Counted from the stretch's first letter, positions 1 to 8,174 are shown. The stretch is DNA of 15,406 nucleotides from UBA2137 sp050251555 (GCA_050251555.1 JBFWMN010000041.1:1-15406); one strand, 5' to 3'. Numbers and translations are program-made. The notes: a model not told the origin generated them from the letters alone.

Positions 1-1
1 G

Positions 2-178
2 GCGCTTGCTGAAGGCGACCGTGTTGAACTTCGCGGCTTCGGCGCATTCTCGGTGAAAAGCCGTGAGGCCCGCACAGGACGCAACCCCCGTACCGGCGCC
101 AGCGTCAAGGTGGATGCAAAAAACATGCCTTTCTTCAAAACAGGCAAAGCGCTGCGCGAGCGTCTAAACTCCGACTAA
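2..178 (+). CDS. ihfB: Integration host factor subunit beta, C-terminal part
   Basis: This is the 3' end of a histone-like DNA-bending protein of the HU/IHF family; the first roughly 35-40 residues lie outside the window. The visible 58 residues contain the diagnostic beta-arm region (GFGAFSVKSREARTGRNPRTG), with the GRNP turn whose proline intercalates at the DNA kink in IHF and HU. They end with the K-x-x-FKTGKALRERLN helix typical of the beta subunit. IHF is an alpha-beta heterodimer that bends DNA sharply at specific sites in recombination, transcription and replication. Placement directly before a LapA-domain gene matches the usual alphaproteobacterial order, which favours IhfB over IhfA or HU. 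The frame runs off the left edge, so no start can be assigned. Confidence 0.93.
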   Translation, partial: ALAEGDRVELRGFGAFSVKSREARTGRNPRTGASVKVDAKNMPFFKTGKALRERLNSD

Positions 179-196
179 GCACAAGGACGAATTTCC

Positions 197-553
197 ATGA
201 CGGCCCTGATACGCTGGCTGTTTACAGCACTTATTGCGTTGGCCGTTCTGGCCTTCACGCTTGCCAATCTCAATTCGGTTGATGTGGCGCTAACGCCTGT
301 CACGCCGCCTCTTTCCCTTCCTTTATATTTCGTGATTTTGGGCTCAACCGTCCTTGGTTTTATCTGGGGCGCGGTTCTTGTCTGGCTCAATGGCTGGCCA
401 ACGCGCCGCGCCTTGAAGGCGGAAAAGAAAAAATCGGCAGCATTGGATAAGGAATTGGACGATCTGCGCGCCAAACTTCCCAAACGTGCTGCGCCGGAGG
501 GTGAAGAACCCGCTGCTCTTCTTGAAGATAAAAAGGATGTATTCGATGTCTGA
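197..553 (+). CDS. lapA: LapA-domain (DUF1049) inner-membrane protein
   Basis: This is a 118-residue protein of the LapA/DUF1049 family. In enterobacteria LapA works with LapB at the inner membrane in regulating lipopolysaccharide synthesis; whether that role holds here is inference. Two hydrophobic segments are visible, at about residues 5-26 and 41-66, joined by a short periplasmic loop that includes the family's N-L-N-S-V-D-V element. A charged, helix-prone and probably coiled-coil tail (about 70-95) and an acidic end follow. The ATG has an AAGGA Shine-Dalgarno at 183-187, 9 nt upstream. The gene lies 18 nt after ihfB and its last 8 nt overlap pyrF, so the genes are probably co-transcribed. 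The tetratricopeptide partner LapB is not in the window. Confidence 0.85.
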   Translation: MTALIRWLFTALIALAVLAFTLANLNSVDVALTPVTPPLSLPLYFVILGSTVLGFIWGAVLVWLNGWPTRRALKAEKKKSAALDKELDDLRAKLPKRAAPEGEEPAALLEDKKDVFDV

Positions 554-1244
554 AACTGCCGCACCCCGCATTTTTTGTGCGGTGGATACACCTGATCTGG
601 AACGTGCCAAGGAGCTGGCTGCTATGCTGGCACAATCCGAAGTTGCCTTGAAATTGGGCATGGAATTTTTTAATGCCAACGGGCCACAAGGTATTTTGGA
701 GGTGCATCAATCCGCGCCCGATCTGCCGCTCTTTGTGGATCTCAAATATAAAGACATCCCCAATACGGTGGCAGGGGCTGTGCGCTCCATCACTTCAAAG
801 GTAAAGCCCGCCTATTTGAATGTGCACGCGCTTGGCGGGCTTGAGATGATGAAAGCCGCCAAAGCCGCCTGCCCTGCAGGTGTCAAATTGCTGGCTGTGA
901 CTATCCTCACCTCAATTGATGAGGATGAATTGGCACGCACAGGGCAAAAAGGCCCGATAGCCGAGCAAGTCAAACGTCTGGCCCTTTTAACCAAAGAGGC
1001 GGGTTTGGACGGCGTTGTCTGTTCGGCCCATGAAATTGAATTACTGCGTGAGGCCTGCGGTCCTGATTTTATCCTGATGGTGCCCGGTATCCGTCCTCAA
1101 GGGGCAGATCACGGCGATCAGAAACGCGTCATGACTCCTCGCCAAGCTATTGATTTGGGTGCAACTCATCTTGTGATCGGTCGCCCGATTACGGGGGCTG
1201 AAGACCCCGCAAAGGCCATTTCTTATATTCTGGAGACGCTGTGA
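546..1244 (+). CDS. pyrF: Orotidine 5'-phosphate decarboxylase
   Basis: PyrF catalyses the last step of de novo UMP synthesis, decarboxylating OMP to UMP in the cytoplasm. The 232-residue TIM barrel carries the catalytic Lys-Asp-Lys-Asp array as K36, D65, K67 and D70, the last three in the signature DLKYKDI. It also has the phosphate-binding end MVPGIRP and the VIGRPI strand near the C-terminus. The frame is open further upstream, but I chose ATG 546 because AAAAGG (531-536) sits 9 nt before it and the protein then begins like other PyrFs. The start overlaps the end of lapA by 8 nt, and the stop overlaps the trpF GTG as GTGA. Translational coupling along this run is therefore likely. Length is normal for the family. 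Confidence 0.97.
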   Translation: MSETAAPRIFCAVDTPDLERAKELAAMLAQSEVALKLGMEFFNANGPQGILEVHQSAPDLPLFVDLKYKDIPNTVAGAVRSITSKVKPAYLNVHALGGLEMMKAAKAACPAGVKLLAVTILTSIDEDELARTGQKGPIAEQVKRLALLTKEAGLDGVVCSAHEIELLREACGPDFILMVPGIRPQGADHGDQKRVMTPRQAIDLGATHLVIGRPITGAEDPAKAISYILETL

Positions 1245-1858
1245 CGCAAGTTAAAATATGCGGCTTGCGTGAAGAAGACAGCCTGCAGGCTGCTATTGAT
1301 GGTGGGGCAACCTATATTGGTCTTAATTTCATAGGGTCTTCACCCCGCTATCTGCCACCCGCCCATGCTGCAGTTCTATTGGATCAATTTCGCGTTCACG
1401 CGCAGTTTGTCGCGCTTTTTGCAGATGAAAGCATCAAAAAAATTGCTGCAGTGATTGATGGGGTAAAACCTGACCTTATTCAGCTTCACGGGAGCGAAAC
1501 GCCCGAGCAGGTGGCCTTTATCCGCACGCAGTTCGGACTGCCTGTGATTAAGGCGCTTGCGCTCAAAAGTGCCGCCGATCTTGAAAGTCTGCCTCCTTAT
1601 GTGGCGGTTGCCGATATGCTGCTTTTGGACGCACCGCACGGTGGTTCTGGTGAAAGCTTTGAGTGGACGCTTTTGCAAGGATTTGCCTCGCCCATCCCGT
1701 GGGGATTGGCGGGAGGCTTGACGGCAGAAAATGTCGGGCTGGCTATATCCATGCTGCACCCTGATTTTGTCGATGTCGCAAGCGGCGTAGAAGAGGCGCG
1801 GGGGGTCAAAAGTCCTGCCAAAATCAAAGCTTTTCTTGAAGCCGTAAACGCGGCATAA
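1241..1858 (+). CDS. trpF: Phosphoribosylanthranilate isomerase
   Basis: TrpF catalyses the Amadori rearrangement of N-(5-phosphoribosyl)anthranilate to CdRP, the third step of tryptophan synthesis. The 205-residue (beta/alpha)8 barrel begins with KICGL, which contains the catalytic cysteine C7. The acid-base aspartate is D130 in LLLDAPHGG. Phosphate-binding loops are visible as GLAGGL (155-160) and DVASGVE (178-184). Translation starts at GTG 1241, which shares four bases with the pyrF stop; a GGAG at 1232-1235 lies 5 nt upstream. It is a stand-alone TrpF, not a TrpC-TrpF fusion. The gene sits between pyrF and trpB, joining pyrimidine and tryptophan synthesis in one transcript, both of which use PRPP-derived intermediates. 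Confidence 0.97.
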   Translation: MTQVKICGLREEDSLQAAIDGGATYIGLNFIGSSPRYLPPAHAAVLLDQFRVHAQFVALFADESIKKIAAVIDGVKPDLIQLHGSETPEQVAFIRTQFGLPVIKALALKSAADLESLPPYVAVADMLLLDAPHGGSGESFEWTLLQGFASPIPWGLAGGLTAENVGLAISMLHPDFVDVASGVEEARGVKSPAKIKAFLEAVNAA

Positions 1859-1867
1859 CTATCCCCC

Positions 1868-3079
1868 ATGAGTAAGGTGAATTCATATACGCAAGGGCCC
1901 GATGAGCGGGGCCGCTTTGGTGCGTTCGGCGGACGTTTTGTTGCCGAGACGCTGATGCCTCTCATCCTCTCGGTGGAAGAGGCATGGAATACAGCCAAAA
2001 ACGATCCCGCTTTCTGGGAAGAATTTGATCGTCTGGCAAAAGATTATATCGGCAGACCTTCGCCGCTTTATTTTGCCGAGGAGACAACCAAGCATTTCGG
2101 CGGTGCTAAAGTCTATTTCAAGCGCGATGAGCTCAATCATACAGGTGCGCACAAAATCAATCATTGTATCGGGCAAGTGCTGTTAGCACGCCGTATGGGT
2201 AAAACCCGCATCATTGCCGAAACGGGCGCAGGGCAGCACGGTGTGGCAACAGCAACCGTGTGTGCGCTTTTCAAAATTCCCTGCACCATTTTCATGGGTG
2301 CTGAAGATATTGCGCGTCAAAAGCCGAATGTTTTCAGGATGCGCCTGTTGGGCGCGGAAGTGCGCTCGGTCACTTCGGGCTCATCCACCCTGAAGGATGC
2401 CATGAATGAAGCACTGCGTGATTGGGTCACCAATGTCCGCGATACCTATTATCTGATCGGCACGGTTGCAGGACCGCACCCGTTCCCGATGATGGTCAGA
2501 GATTTTCAATCCGTCATTGGCAAGGAAACAAAAGCGCAAATGCTTGAAAAAGAAGGGCGTTTACCCGATTCGTTGGTCGCATGTATCGGCGGCGGTTCAA
2601 ACGCGATGGGGCTTTTCTACCCGTTCCTGAATGACCGCTCGGTCACCATGTATGGTGTGGAGGCTGCCGGGCACGGCGTTGATACGGATGCGCATGCTGC
2701 CTCTTTGGCGGGCGGTAAACCAGGCATTTTGCACGGGATGAAGTCTTACTTTTTGCAGGATGACGCGGGACAGATCAAGGAGGCGCATTCCATTTCCGCA
2801 GGCCTCGATTATCCGGGCATCGGCCCTGAGCACGCCTATCTCTTTGAAGAAGGCCGCGTCAATTATGTATCGGCAACTGACACGGAGGCACTTGAGGCCT
2901 TTCAGTTGATGGCGCAATTAGAGGGTATTTTACCCGCACTTGAGCCCTCCCACGCCTTCGCCTATGTTGCGAAAAAAGCGCCGACTTTGCCCAAAGACCA
3001 CATCATGGTCATGAATCTATGCGGTAGGGGCGATAAAGATATCTTCACCATCGCCGAAGCGCTGGGTATCGACATTTAA
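1868..3079 (+). CDS. trpB: Tryptophan synthase beta subunit
   Basis: TrpB is the PLP enzyme that condenses indole with serine to give tryptophan, normally in an alpha2-beta2 complex fed with indole through a tunnel from TrpA. At 403 residues it has the normal length of the TrpB1 type. Visible landmarks are the N-terminal GRFGAFGGRFVAETLM, the PLP lysine K96 in HTGAHKIN, the catalytic glutamate E118 in AETGAGQHG, the phosphate-binding loop GGGSNAMG (241-248), and CGRGDKD near the end. The residue that contacts the pyridine nitrogen in Salmonella TrpB is serine; here it is Cys385. No convincing Shine-Dalgarno precedes ATG 1868, which is 9 nt after trpF, so translation probably relies on coupling. 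trpA does not follow: a terminator lies at the stop codon. Confidence 0.98.
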   Translation: MSKVNSYTQGPDERGRFGAFGGRFVAETLMPLILSVEEAWNTAKNDPAFWEEFDRLAKDYIGRPSPLYFAEETTKHFGGAKVYFKRDELNHTGAHKINHCIGQVLLARRMGKTRIIAETGAGQHGVATATVCALFKIPCTIFMGAEDIARQKPNVFRMRLLGAEVRSVTSGSSTLKDAMNEALRDWVTNVRDTYYLIGTVAGPHPFPMMVRDFQSVIGKETKAQMLEKEGRLPDSLVACIGGGSNAMGLFYPFLNDRSVTMYGVEAAGHGVDTDAHAASLAGGKPGILHGMKSYFLQDDAGQIKEAHSISAGLDYPGIGPEHAYLFEEGRVNYVSATDTEALEAFQLMAQLEGILPALEPSHAFAYVAKKAPTLPKDHIMVMNLCGRGDKDIFTIAEALGIDI

Positions 3080-3113
3080 AAAAAGCCGCTTCATCTAAGC
3101 GGCTTTTTCTTTG
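3078..3113. terminator. Bidirectional intrinsic terminator between trpB and gyrB
   Basis: A perfect 12-bp stem (3080-3091 with 3097-3108, core AAGCCGCTT/AAGCGGCTT) with a 5-nt loop begins at the trpB stop codon. The plus strand continues into TTTTTCTTT. The minus strand reads out through the run of A's at 3078-3084, giving a U-tract. It therefore serves both converging genes, trpB and gyrB, whose stop codons lie within 35 nt of each other. Confidence 0.93.
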
Positions 3114-5555
3114 TTAGGCGTCGATATTTTTGGCTTTCAGCGCGTTTTCCTGAATGAATTCGCGGCGCGGCTCCACCACATCTCCCATCAATGTCGAGAA
3201 GATATCGTTGGAATCAACGGCGTCTTCGACACGCACCTGAAGAAGTGATCTGACCTCGGGATCAAGCGTCGTTTCCCAAAGCTGTTCGGGGTTCATTTCA
3301 CCAAGACCCTTATAGCGCTGGATGGACAGGCCTTTACGGGCGTAAGCCAGGACCTGATCATAAAGTGCGCGTGGGCCGTCAATGGCGGCAAGTTCTTTAT
3401 CTTTGGCAACAAGCTTGCCTGCGCCCGAAAAATATTCTTCGAGAGCTGCTTGTGAGGCATTCAAGCGCGCAGCATTTGGCAGGCGCGCATGATCCAGCGA
3501 GATGCGGGCTTGTTCTGTCACGCCGCGAAGCGTGCGACGGAAGACGTAACCGCCCACAGGCGTAAACTCGCCCTTCCATGTGTCCTCATTTTTACGTGAC
3601 AGGGCATTCAGGCGCGTTGTGACTTTGGCAGCCAGAGCCTCTCCCGTTGCAACTTTATCTTCAATTTCGGGGTTGTAGGCCCCTGCAATGGCGGCTTGTT
3701 CGACAATCATCGGGAAGCCTGTACGCTGGGCAATAGTGAGGACAGATTCGCGCCAGCCTTTGGCTTTGATGATCACATCCTTCAATTCCGCACCTGCGCG
3801 CTGTACGCCGTTGGCATCAGTGTAAACCAGATCTTCGATGGCCTGATTGATCAGATATTCGTCCATTGCCGCATCGTCTTTTAGATAAACCTCGGCCTGA
3901 CCGCGCTTCACCTTGTAAAGCGGAGGCTGGGCAATATAGAGGTAACCCTTCTCAATAATGTCGGGCATATAACGATAGAAGAAGGTCAGAAGCAGTGTTC
4001 TGATGTGCGAGCCGTCAACGTCGGCGTCAGTCATGATGATGATTTTATGGTAACGGGTTTTATCGATATTGAATTCATCGTGAATTCCCGTACCCAATGC
4101 CGTGATCAGTGTTCCGAGTTCCTGGGACCCCAAAATACGGTCAAGACGTGCGCGTTCGACATTCAAAATTTTCCCGCGAAGGGGAAGGATGGCCTGATTC
4201 TTACGGTTACGGGCTTGCTTTGCCGAACCGCCAGCCGAATCTCCCTCAACGATGAAGAGTTCGGATAGGGCAGGATCGCGTTCCTGACAGTCCGCAAGTT
4301 TGCCCGGCAGGTTGGAAATATCCATGACACCTTTGCGGCGGGAGAGGTCACGCGCTTTTCGGGCGGCCTCACGAGCGATTGCTGCCTCGGAGATTTTCGT
4401 GATGATCTTTTTGGCCTCATTCGGATTTTCTTCCATCCAGATGGAGAGACCCTCGGCAACAGCTTGCTCGACAACGGGGCGAACCTCGGAAGAAACGAGT
4501 TTATCCTTGGTTTGTGAGGAGAATTTCGGATCAGGCACTTTGACCGAGAGAACACAGGTCAGACCTTCGCGGATATCATCCCCGCCGATCGTAATGTCTT
4601 TTTTCTTAATCAGGTTATTTTCGTCCGCATATTTCGAGACGATACGCGTCAAAGCCGAACGGAAGCCCGCCAAGTGGGTCCCGCCGTCACGCTGGGGAAT
4701 ATTGTTCGTAAAGCACAAGGTTGTTTCGTGGTAGGCATCGGTCCAGACCATGGCGCACTCGACCGTGATACCGTTATCTTCGCCGGTGATGGAGACATTC
4801 GGTTTGAAGATGACTTGTTTCGAGCGGTTGAGGTAGTCAACGAAGCTTTCGATCCCGCCCTCATAATAGAGCTGCGATTCTTTGGGCTCTTCGCCGCGAT
4901 CGTCGCGCAAGATAATGTTGACCCCTGAATTCAGGAAGGCAAGTTCGCGAAGACGATCCTGCAATGTGCCGAAATCAAACTCGGTCATGGTGAAGGTTTC
5001 AGAAGACGGCATAAAGGTGACTTCCGTCCCTTTTTTGCCTTCAGCAGGGCCGACTTCCTTTAAAGGGGCTTCCGATTCGCCGTGGCGGAAACGGATGAAA
5101 TGCTCTTTCCCGTCGCGCCAGATGCGCAAATTCAGCCATTCGGAAAGGGCGTTCACAACCGAGACACCCACACCGTGCAGACCACCTGATACCTTATAGG
5201 AGTTCTGGTCGAATTTACCACCCGCGTGAAGCTGGGTCATAATAACTTCGGCTGCGGAAATGCCTTCTTCTTTGTGCATATCAACAGGAATACCGCGCCC
5301 GTTATCACGCACAGTCACAGAGCCATCGGCGTTCAAGATCACTTCGGTGCGGTCACAATGCCCTGCCAGAGCCTCGTCAATCGCGTTATCGACGACTTCA
5401 TAAACCATGTGGTGAAGGCCTGAGCCGTCATCCGTGTCACCAATATACATACCGGGACGCTTGCGAACAGCCTCAAGGCCGCGCAAAACCTTGATGGAAT
5501 CGGCGCCATATTCGGCATTTTGGGGCAGTTCGGACGAGGGTGCGGCATCAGCCAT
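3114..5555 (-). CDS. gyrB: DNA gyrase subunit B
   Basis: GyrB is the ATPase subunit of the type IIA topoisomerase that introduces negative supercoils. The 813-residue protein shows the full domain order. The GHKL ATPase has E53 and N57 in EVVDNAIDEAL, D84 in RDNGRGIP, and the glycine-rich lid around 111-130. The transducer carries the QTK loop (348-350). The TOPRIM domain has EGDSAGGSA (437-445) and the metal-binding TDADVDGSH (509-517). The C-terminal QRYKGLGEMNP motif binds GyrA. The conserved EGDSAGGSA and the position next to recF favour GyrB over the topoisomerase IV subunit ParE. The ATG at 5555 has an AAGGTG Shine-Dalgarno about 8 nt upstream. The gene ends at the shared terminator with trpB. 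Confidence 0.98.
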   Translation of the reverse strand: MADAAPSSELPQNAEYGADSIKVLRGLEAVRKRPGMYIGDTDDGSGLHHMVYEVVDNAIDEALAGHCDRTEVILNADGSVTVRDNGRGIPVDMHKEEGISAAEVIMTQLHAGGKFDQNSYKVSGGLHGVGVSVVNALSEWLNLRIWRDGKEHFIRFRHGESEAPLKEVGPAEGKKGTEVTFMPSSETFTMTEFDFGTLQDRLRELAFLNSGVNIILRDDRGEEPKESQLYYEGGIESFVDYLNRSKQVIFKPNVSITGEDNGITVECAMVWTDAYHETTLCFTNNIPQRDGGTHLAGFRSALTRIVSKYADENNLIKKKDITIGGDDIREGLTCVLSVKVPDPKFSSQTKDKLVSSEVRPVVEQAVAEGLSIWMEENPNEAKKIITKISEAAIAREAARKARDLSRRKGVMDISNLPGKLADCQERDPALSELFIVEGDSAGGSAKQARNRKNQAILPLRGKILNVERARLDRILGSQELGTLITALGTGIHDEFNIDKTRYHKIIIMTDADVDGSHIRTLLLTFFYRYMPDIIEKGYLYIAQPPLYKVKRGQAEVYLKDDAAMDEYLINQAIEDLVYTDANGVQRAGAELKDVIIKAKGWRESVLTIAQRTGFPMIVEQAAIAGAYNPEIEDKVATGEALAAKVTTRLNALSRKNEDTWKGEFTPVGGYVFRRTLRGVTEQARISLDHARLPNAARLNASQAALEEYFSGAGKLVAKDKELAAIDGPRALYDQVLAYARKGLSIQRYKGLGEMNPEQLWETTLDPEVRSLLQVRVEDAVDSNDIFSTLMGDVVEPRREFIQENALKAKNIDA

Positions 5556-5617
5556 GAGAGTTCACCTTGTAAGTCTTTGTTTTAAAATCAAAAAATGTCT
5601 CTTTGAAACGACCTTTA

Positions 5618-5647
5618 TTTATAGCACAAGGCCCCATAAATTGACAG
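5618..5647 (-). promoter_or_regulatory. Possible gyrB promoter
   Basis: On the minus strand, CTGTCA (5642-5647) is followed after 18 nt by TATAAA (5618-5623), placing a start point about 55 nt upstream of the gyrB ATG. The -10 is good and the -35 is weak. The 140-nt recF-gyrB gap also has a 9-bp inverted repeat, CCCCATAAA (5632-5640) and TTTATGGGG (5684-5692), with 43 nt between the arms. No terminator follows recF, so gyrB may also be read through from dnaN-recF. Confidence 0.4.
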
Positions 5648-5695
5648 CGTTAAAACCCGTAAAATCCCTTATTTTCCAATGTTTTTATGGGGGTT

Positions 5696-6829
5696 TCAGG
5701 CCTGTTTTCGTAAAAGCTCGCCGTCAAAGGAAAAGAGCTGGAATTTATGGGTGTCGGAGACAAAAAGATGTGCGTCCGTTCCCGTCAGCCAGACCTGCCC
5801 GCCCATCTCTGCTAACAGCGCATAAAGTGCGTTGCGGCGGGATTCATCCAAATGCGCGGCAATCTCATCCAAAAGATAAAGCGGTGCTTCACCCGTCTCG
5901 GCGCGCATCAGCCAGCCATGCGCTAAAATTATGCCGATCAAAAGGGCTTTCTGCTCGCCCGTTGAGCATTGTGAGGCAGGCATGTTTTTACGCGCATAAA
6001 TAACTTCAAGGTCGGTGCGGTGCGGCCCTGTTCCTGCCCCGCCCGTCATCGAATCCATATCGCGACCTTTTTTCAAAAGGGCCTTGAAGTTTTCCTCGGT
6101 TTCGGTGGCCGAGCGCTTTAAGAGGCTTTCTTCGACAGCCCCGCGAAGCGCGAGTGTCGCAACAGGGAAATAGGATTCGCTGGACTTTGCATTGGCACTA
6201 ATTGCGGATTTTAGCTTATCGAGATATTCAAGGCGCGAGGCGGCAACGGCAATACCCGTTTCGGCAATCTGGGCCTCTAAGGCATCAAGCCATAAGGGGT
6301 CGGGGACTTTATCGTCCATGCGGAGGAGTTTGGAGCGCTCGGAAAGAGCGTTTTCATAGCGTTTGACGCGCCCCGCATGTGCTGCATCGTGCGACAAGAC
6401 CAGACGGTCAAAAAAGCGTCTGCGGTCGGACGTGCCTTCCAAAAACAGCCCGTCCATCTGCGGGGTCAGCCAGACGGCGGAGAGATATTCGGCAAGTTCG
6501 GTTTGCGCTCTGACAATCTCGCCTTTGATCTGGATTTTGCGCTTTTCAAAATTGGCGTCTGCGCCCGTTCCAAGCGCAATTTCACCAAAGGGGCTTTCAA
6601 TATGGGCGGCAACACCCCAGGGGGCTTTGTTGCCCATCTGCTGCATCTCGGCAACTTTTGCGCCCCTGATACCGCGTCCGGGCACAAGCAGGGAGATCGC
6701 TTCTAAGATATTGGTTTTTCCCGCGCCATTTGTGCCAATGAGCGCAACAAAGCCCGTCTCCAGATCATCCAGAGCAAGATTGCCGTGATTGCGAAAATGG
6801 GTCAGGCGCAGGCGTGTGATATGCGTCAT
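5696..6829 (-). CDS. recF: DNA replication and repair protein RecF
   Basis: RecF is an SMC-like ATPase that, with RecO and RecR, loads RecA at single-strand gaps and stalled forks. The 377-residue protein has the RecF N-terminal signature (LRLTHFRNH), Walker A GTNGAGKT at 32-39, and the family motif EGTSDRRRFFDR (131-142). Further on are GTGPHRTDL (266-274), the ABC signature CSTGEQ (288-293) and Walker B LYLLDE (317-322) with its catalytic glutamate. Length is normal. It starts 38 nt after dnaN with no independent promoter that I can see, so it probably shares the dnaN transcript. The Shine-Dalgarno before ATG 6829 is poor, which suggests low or coupled translation, as is common for RecF. 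Confidence 0.97.
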   Translation of the reverse strand: MTHITRLRLTHFRNHGNLALDDLETGFVALIGTNGAGKTNILEAISLLVPGRGIRGAKVAEMQQMGNKAPWGVAAHIESPFGEIALGTGADANFEKRKIQIKGEIVRAQTELAEYLSAVWLTPQMDGLFLEGTSDRRRFFDRLVLSHDAAHAGRVKRYENALSERSKLLRMDDKVPDPLWLDALEAQIAETGIAVAASRLEYLDKLKSAISANAKSSESYFPVATLALRGAVEESLLKRSATETEENFKALLKKGRDMDSMTGGAGTGPHRTDLEVIYARKNMPASQCSTGEQKALLIGIILAHGWLMRAETGEAPLYLLDEIAAHLDESRRNALYALLAEMGGQVWLTGTDAHLFVSDTHKFQLFSFDGELLRKQA

Positions 6830-6867
6830 GGCAGTTTAAACTTTCAGGCTGCCTTTGAAACGCAGGC

Positions 6868-7989
6868 TCAAACGCGCAGCGGCATCAGTACGAAGAGGCT
6901 TGATGTATCGCTCATGTCCTGAATGATGGTTGGAGATGAGGAATCAGCCAATGTGATGCGGCAGCCTGCATCCCCATCAATCAGAGACGTGATATCAAGA
7001 AGGTAGCGTGCGTTAAAGCCGATCTCCATATCGGGCGCATCGGATTTCACCTCGACCTCTTCCGTTGCCGAACCCGACTCAGGCGAATTGGCGGACAGCG
7101 TCACCGTTTTGCCCTTCAATGTAATCTTGATCGCACGCGATTTACCGTCCGAAATGGTCGAGACACGGTCGATGGCGCGGGACAGGATACGTGGGTCAAC
7201 ATCGACGATCTTGTCGTTGTTGGCGGGAATGACGCGCTGGTAATCGGGGAATGTGCCGTCAATCAGCTTCGTAGTGAGAACGACATGGTCAAACGCAAAG
7301 CGGATTTTGTTGGCGGAAAGACTGATATTGATGGAATCGGCGGCCTCATCAATCAGTTTGCGTAACTCTCCAACGGCTTTACGCGGAATGATGATGCCGG
7401 GCATATCGCGAGCCCCTTCAGGCAAGGGCATTTCAAAGCGGGCCAGGCGGTGACCGTCCGTCGCAACGGCACGCAGCACGTCAACGCCGTTATTCTCGGC
7501 TTGGTGCAGATAGATACCGTTCAAGTAGTAGCGTGTTTCTTCGGTCGACATCGCAAATTTTGTGCGGTCGATAAGAGCACGCAGATCAGCGGCAGGGATC
7601 GAGAATTGTGTTGCCAGATCATCCACGCCGATTTGCGGGAAATCTTCTACCGGCAGGCAGGACAGTTTGAATTTCGAACGATCGGCTTCGACCGTCATGA
7701 AATTGCCTGACGGGTCAAGCGACAATGAAACTTTGGAGCCTTCGGGCATTTTACGGACAATGTCGTGCAATGTTTGTGCGGGAGCGGTTGTGGCGCCGCC
7801 TTGTTCAACATCGGCAGCAACCGATTCGTTGATTTCCAGATCCATGTCTGTCGTGTTGAGGCTCAGGACGCCGTTATCGGCACGCAACAGAACGTTTGCC
7901 AGAATAGGAATGGTATTGCGGCGTTCGACAACGCTGTAAACGTGACCTAAAGAGCGGAGGAGTGCGGCGCGGTCAATCGAGAGCTTCAT
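6868..7989 (-). CDS. dnaN: DNA polymerase III beta subunit (sliding clamp)
   Basis: DnaN forms the ring-shaped homodimer that tethers Pol III and other partners to DNA. The 373-residue sequence shows the typical alphaproteobacterial start with ERRNTIPILANVLL (22-35), the ATDGHRLA signature (176-183), and the C-terminal MPLRV that lines the hydrophobic partner-binding pocket. All three clamp domains are present and length is normal. GGAA at 7998-8001 (minus strand) lies 8 nt before the ATG. The gene is separated from dnaA by dnaA's terminator and has its own strong promoter at 8061-8089. Clamp synthesis therefore appears uncoupled from dnaA transcription, and recF lies downstream in the same unit. 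Confidence 0.98.
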   Translation of the reverse strand: MKLSIDRAALLRSLGHVYSVVERRNTIPILANVLLRADNGVLSLNTTDMDLEINESVAADVEQGGATTAPAQTLHDIVRKMPEGSKVSLSLDPSGNFMTVEADRSKFKLSCLPVEDFPQIGVDDLATQFSIPAADLRALIDRTKFAMSTEETRYYLNGIYLHQAENNGVDVLRAVATDGHRLARFEMPLPEGARDMPGIIIPRKAVGELRKLIDEAADSINISLSANKIRFAFDHVVLTTKLIDGTFPDYQRVIPANNDKIVDVDPRILSRAIDRVSTISDGKSRAIKITLKGKTVTLSANSPESGSATEEVEVKSDAPDMEIGFNARYLLDITSLIDGDAGCRITLADSSSPTIIQDMSDTSSLFVLMPLRV

Positions 7990-8045
7990 ATTCGGGATTC
8001 CAGTTCCTAATGTCAGTGTATTTTAAGGGCTAAGTTCAAAATGTA

Positions 8046-8097
8046 TTTGCTGTAAAGCAAACTATAGACCCGCCAAACCCCCCTGCCAAGGGGTTTG
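8046..8097 (-). promoter_or_regulatory. dnaN promoter with two overlapping dyads
   Basis: On the minus strand, TTGGCA (8084-8089) and TATAGT (8061-8066) are separated by exactly 17 nt, a good sigma-70-type promoter with a start near 8054. Two inverted repeats overlap it. CAAACCCC (8074-8081) and GGGGTTTG (8090-8097) bracket the -35. TTTGCT (8046-8051) and AGCAAA (8056-8061) cover the edge of the -10 and the expected start point. Both are placed as operators would be. The promoter is well supported; regulator binding is inference. Confidence 0.7.
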
Positions 8098-8123
8098 CCG
8101 CGGTTTCCCGCAAGTTTTCGACG

Positions 8124-8174
8124 CAATAAAAACAAACCGGATGATCCAGTCTTTCTGGCGCATCCGGTTTGTTT
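8124..8174 (-). terminator. Intrinsic terminator of dnaA
   Basis: A 14-bp perfect stem (8130-8143 with 8161-8174, containing ACAAACCGGATG) is capped by a second small stem, CCAG/CTGG (8146-8149 with 8155-8158). Read on the minus strand it is followed by TTTTTATTG. It lies about 50 nt after the dnaA stop. A small palindrome, GAGATTT-AAA-AAATCTC (about 8180-8196), lies between the stop and this terminator and has no obvious role. Confidence 0.9.

Noticed and set aside
486..545. 20-residue N-terminal extension of PyrF
   Set aside because: The extension overlaps lapA deeply, lacks a ribosome site and is not part of the family fold. ATG 546 has a good one.
5641..5646. Plus-strand TTGACA in the recF-gyrB gap
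   Set aside because: No matching -10 with a downstream plus-strand gene; the region is followed by recF in antisense.
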